NCBI RefSeq assembly: GCF_030704535.1
Contig: NC_081818.1
Span: 27,603,501-27,667,500, forward strand
Length of the DNA: 64,000 bases
Reading direction: 5' to 3'
Source: Vitis vinifera
Lineage: Eukaryota > Streptophyta > Magnoliopsida > Vitales > Vitaceae
The notes beneath the pieces are model-generated. The model was not told where the DNA came from. It saw only the letters and a program-made list of their open reading frames with translations, and did not search any database. Below, one piece after another: positions 63,301-64,000 of this stretch. Position 1 is the first letter of the stretch. Each line of letters opens with the position of its first letter. A program made the translations under genes and the position numbers.

Positions 63301-63784
63301 TCTTCTTCTTCAGATCAACCTTCTTTTCATACCCATTCCCAGGAGTGATGCACCAGAAATCCTCTACTAAACTGGTGTTGCCCGATTCCTCAAAAATCGT
63401 GGGCCAGTATGCCTGGTTCATTCCTTGAGAACAATTCAGAAGCCCTTTACTCTGAAGTTCTTTCACCACCCCAGTTGCACCAGTCGCAGCAGGCGGCGCA
63501 GCCCCCATGGCGCCATAAGTACTGGTATCTCCGGAGCTGTGGTGGTGCAGAGATTCATACCGATTCAAGAGCGGATTCTGGAGCCCAGAAAAGGGATTCA
63601 TGGAAGAGCCCTCAATGTTGAAGTGGCTGTTGCCAATTAAATGGTGAGAATTATGTTGAGAAAGGAGTTTAGAAGAAGACCCTCCAATGGAAAACCCGTT
63701 TCTCAGGTGGGGTTTGATCGGATTTTCCAGGAAGGTGTTTGGAAGGTTAGAAAATTTGTGTTTGGAGCTGGTATCAAGCGCCAT
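60352..63784 (-). CDS. MYB115/118: R2R3-MYB transcription factor, MYB115/118 (MYB98-like) group
   Basis: A nuclear DNA-binding protein. Related Arabidopsis factors act in seed and embryo-sac programmes. Three exons (63213-63784, 62988-63114, 60352-60963) give 436 residues starting [10 protein letters not shown]; a further in-frame Met lies upstream at 63895. Residues 1-155 are Ser/Asn/His-rich. A basic nuclear-localisation stretch ([20 protein letters not shown]) precedes the MYB domain. R2 is about 182-233: [37 protein letters not shown]3 is about 234-284: [36 protein letters not shown]. The NHLRPNIK link and NATKRR ending are typical of this group. R3 retains Trp at its first aromatic position. 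The tail ends in the hydrophobic [13 protein letters not shown] Cys, made across the first splice junction, stands where relatives have Arg or Lys. Confidence 0.93.
61425..61705. mobile_element. MITE, 281 bp, relative of the 51638 copy
   Basis: The termini GTTGGTGTTTG and CAAACACCCTC are inverted repeats, with TAA on both sides (61422-61424 and 61706-61708). Interior blocks such as AAGTTTATAATAAGTTATGA match the reverse complement of the 51638-51914 element. It lies in MYB intron 2. Confidence 0.8.
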
Positions 63785-64000
63785 GCAAGAGAGAAAGTAG
63801 AGCAGAAGAGAAAAATAAGGAAAATGAGCGAATGATGTGAAATTTCCGGGGTCTGGTGGAAGTGTTTTATGGGAAAAGCGAAGGTGGGGACACAAATCAT
63901 AGCCGTCTATAACCCCAAATCCAACGGCTGATATTACTTTTTGGGTGTGTCCACTCGACTTCCACTTTCAGCAGCAACTCATTATGTCTCGTTACCTTGA
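63785..64000. other. MYB gene 5' flank
   Basis: Leader and promoter-proximal sequence on the minus strand. An in-frame upstream Met at 63895 could extend the protein by 37 residues, with a hydrophobic stretch unlike a transcription factor, so it was not used. No TATA box is clear. Confidence 0.4.

Noticed and set aside
62937-63428. 163-codon plus-strand frame
   Set aside because: It overlaps MYB exons 1 and 2 in antisense and includes runs of Phe and Arg from intron repeats.

Overview
This is a window of plant nuclear DNA. The genes are split into many short exons joined at GT-AG sites, the flanks are AT-rich, and plant LINEs, TRIM retroelements and small MITE-like inverted-repeat elements lie in introns and between genes. 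Gene content, exon structure and the habit of keeping LINEs inside large introns suggest a woody eudicot, most likely grapevine (Vitis). That species call is an inference.

Layout. 1-14241 (minus): the 5' two-fifths of a mitochondrial polynucleotide phosphorylase gene (PNP2 type). It runs off the left edge. One intron holds a decayed LINE (1-1715), and intron 1 holds a nearly complete 6.2 kb LINE (6398-12588) flanked by a perfect 14-bp target-site duplication. 18219-18488 (minus): an intronless small secreted-peptide gene whose C-terminus aligns with the CLE dodecapeptide but has two unusual substitutions. 21818-28157 (plus): organellar NADP-isocitrate dehydrogenase, 15 exons. 30428-31403 (plus): class I glutaredoxin of GRXC2 type. 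32396-35915 (minus): anthranilate phosphoribosyltransferase (tryptophan synthesis, plastid). 37379-41861 (minus): a 329-residue multi-pass membrane protein of unknown function, with a probable 5' UTR exon near 45573-45900. 50971-52989 (plus): tRNA m1A58 methyltransferase catalytic subunit (TRM61), probably with a 4.1 kb 5' UTR intron that contains a nearly perfect 168-bp inverted repeat and a tandem TRIM. 55188-59416 (plus): plastid phosphoenolpyruvate/phosphate translocator. 60352-63784 (minus): R2R3-MYB factor of the MYB115/118 (MYB98-like) group.

Every multi-exon gene was rebuilt by hand from GT-AG sites with reading frame kept across each junction. Products are complete except PNP2. There is no operon logic. 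The notable large-scale point is synteny: from memory, Arabidopsis keeps PNP2, ICDH and TRM61 as neighbours (At5g14580-14600), GRXC2 beside MYB115 (At5g40360-40370), and the membrane protein near MYB118 (At3g27770-27785). This window holds all of them together, as expected for a less rearranged genome.

The observations most worth a second look are the divergent CLE-like peptide gene, the 168-bp intronic hairpin, and the three-LTR tandem TRIM.
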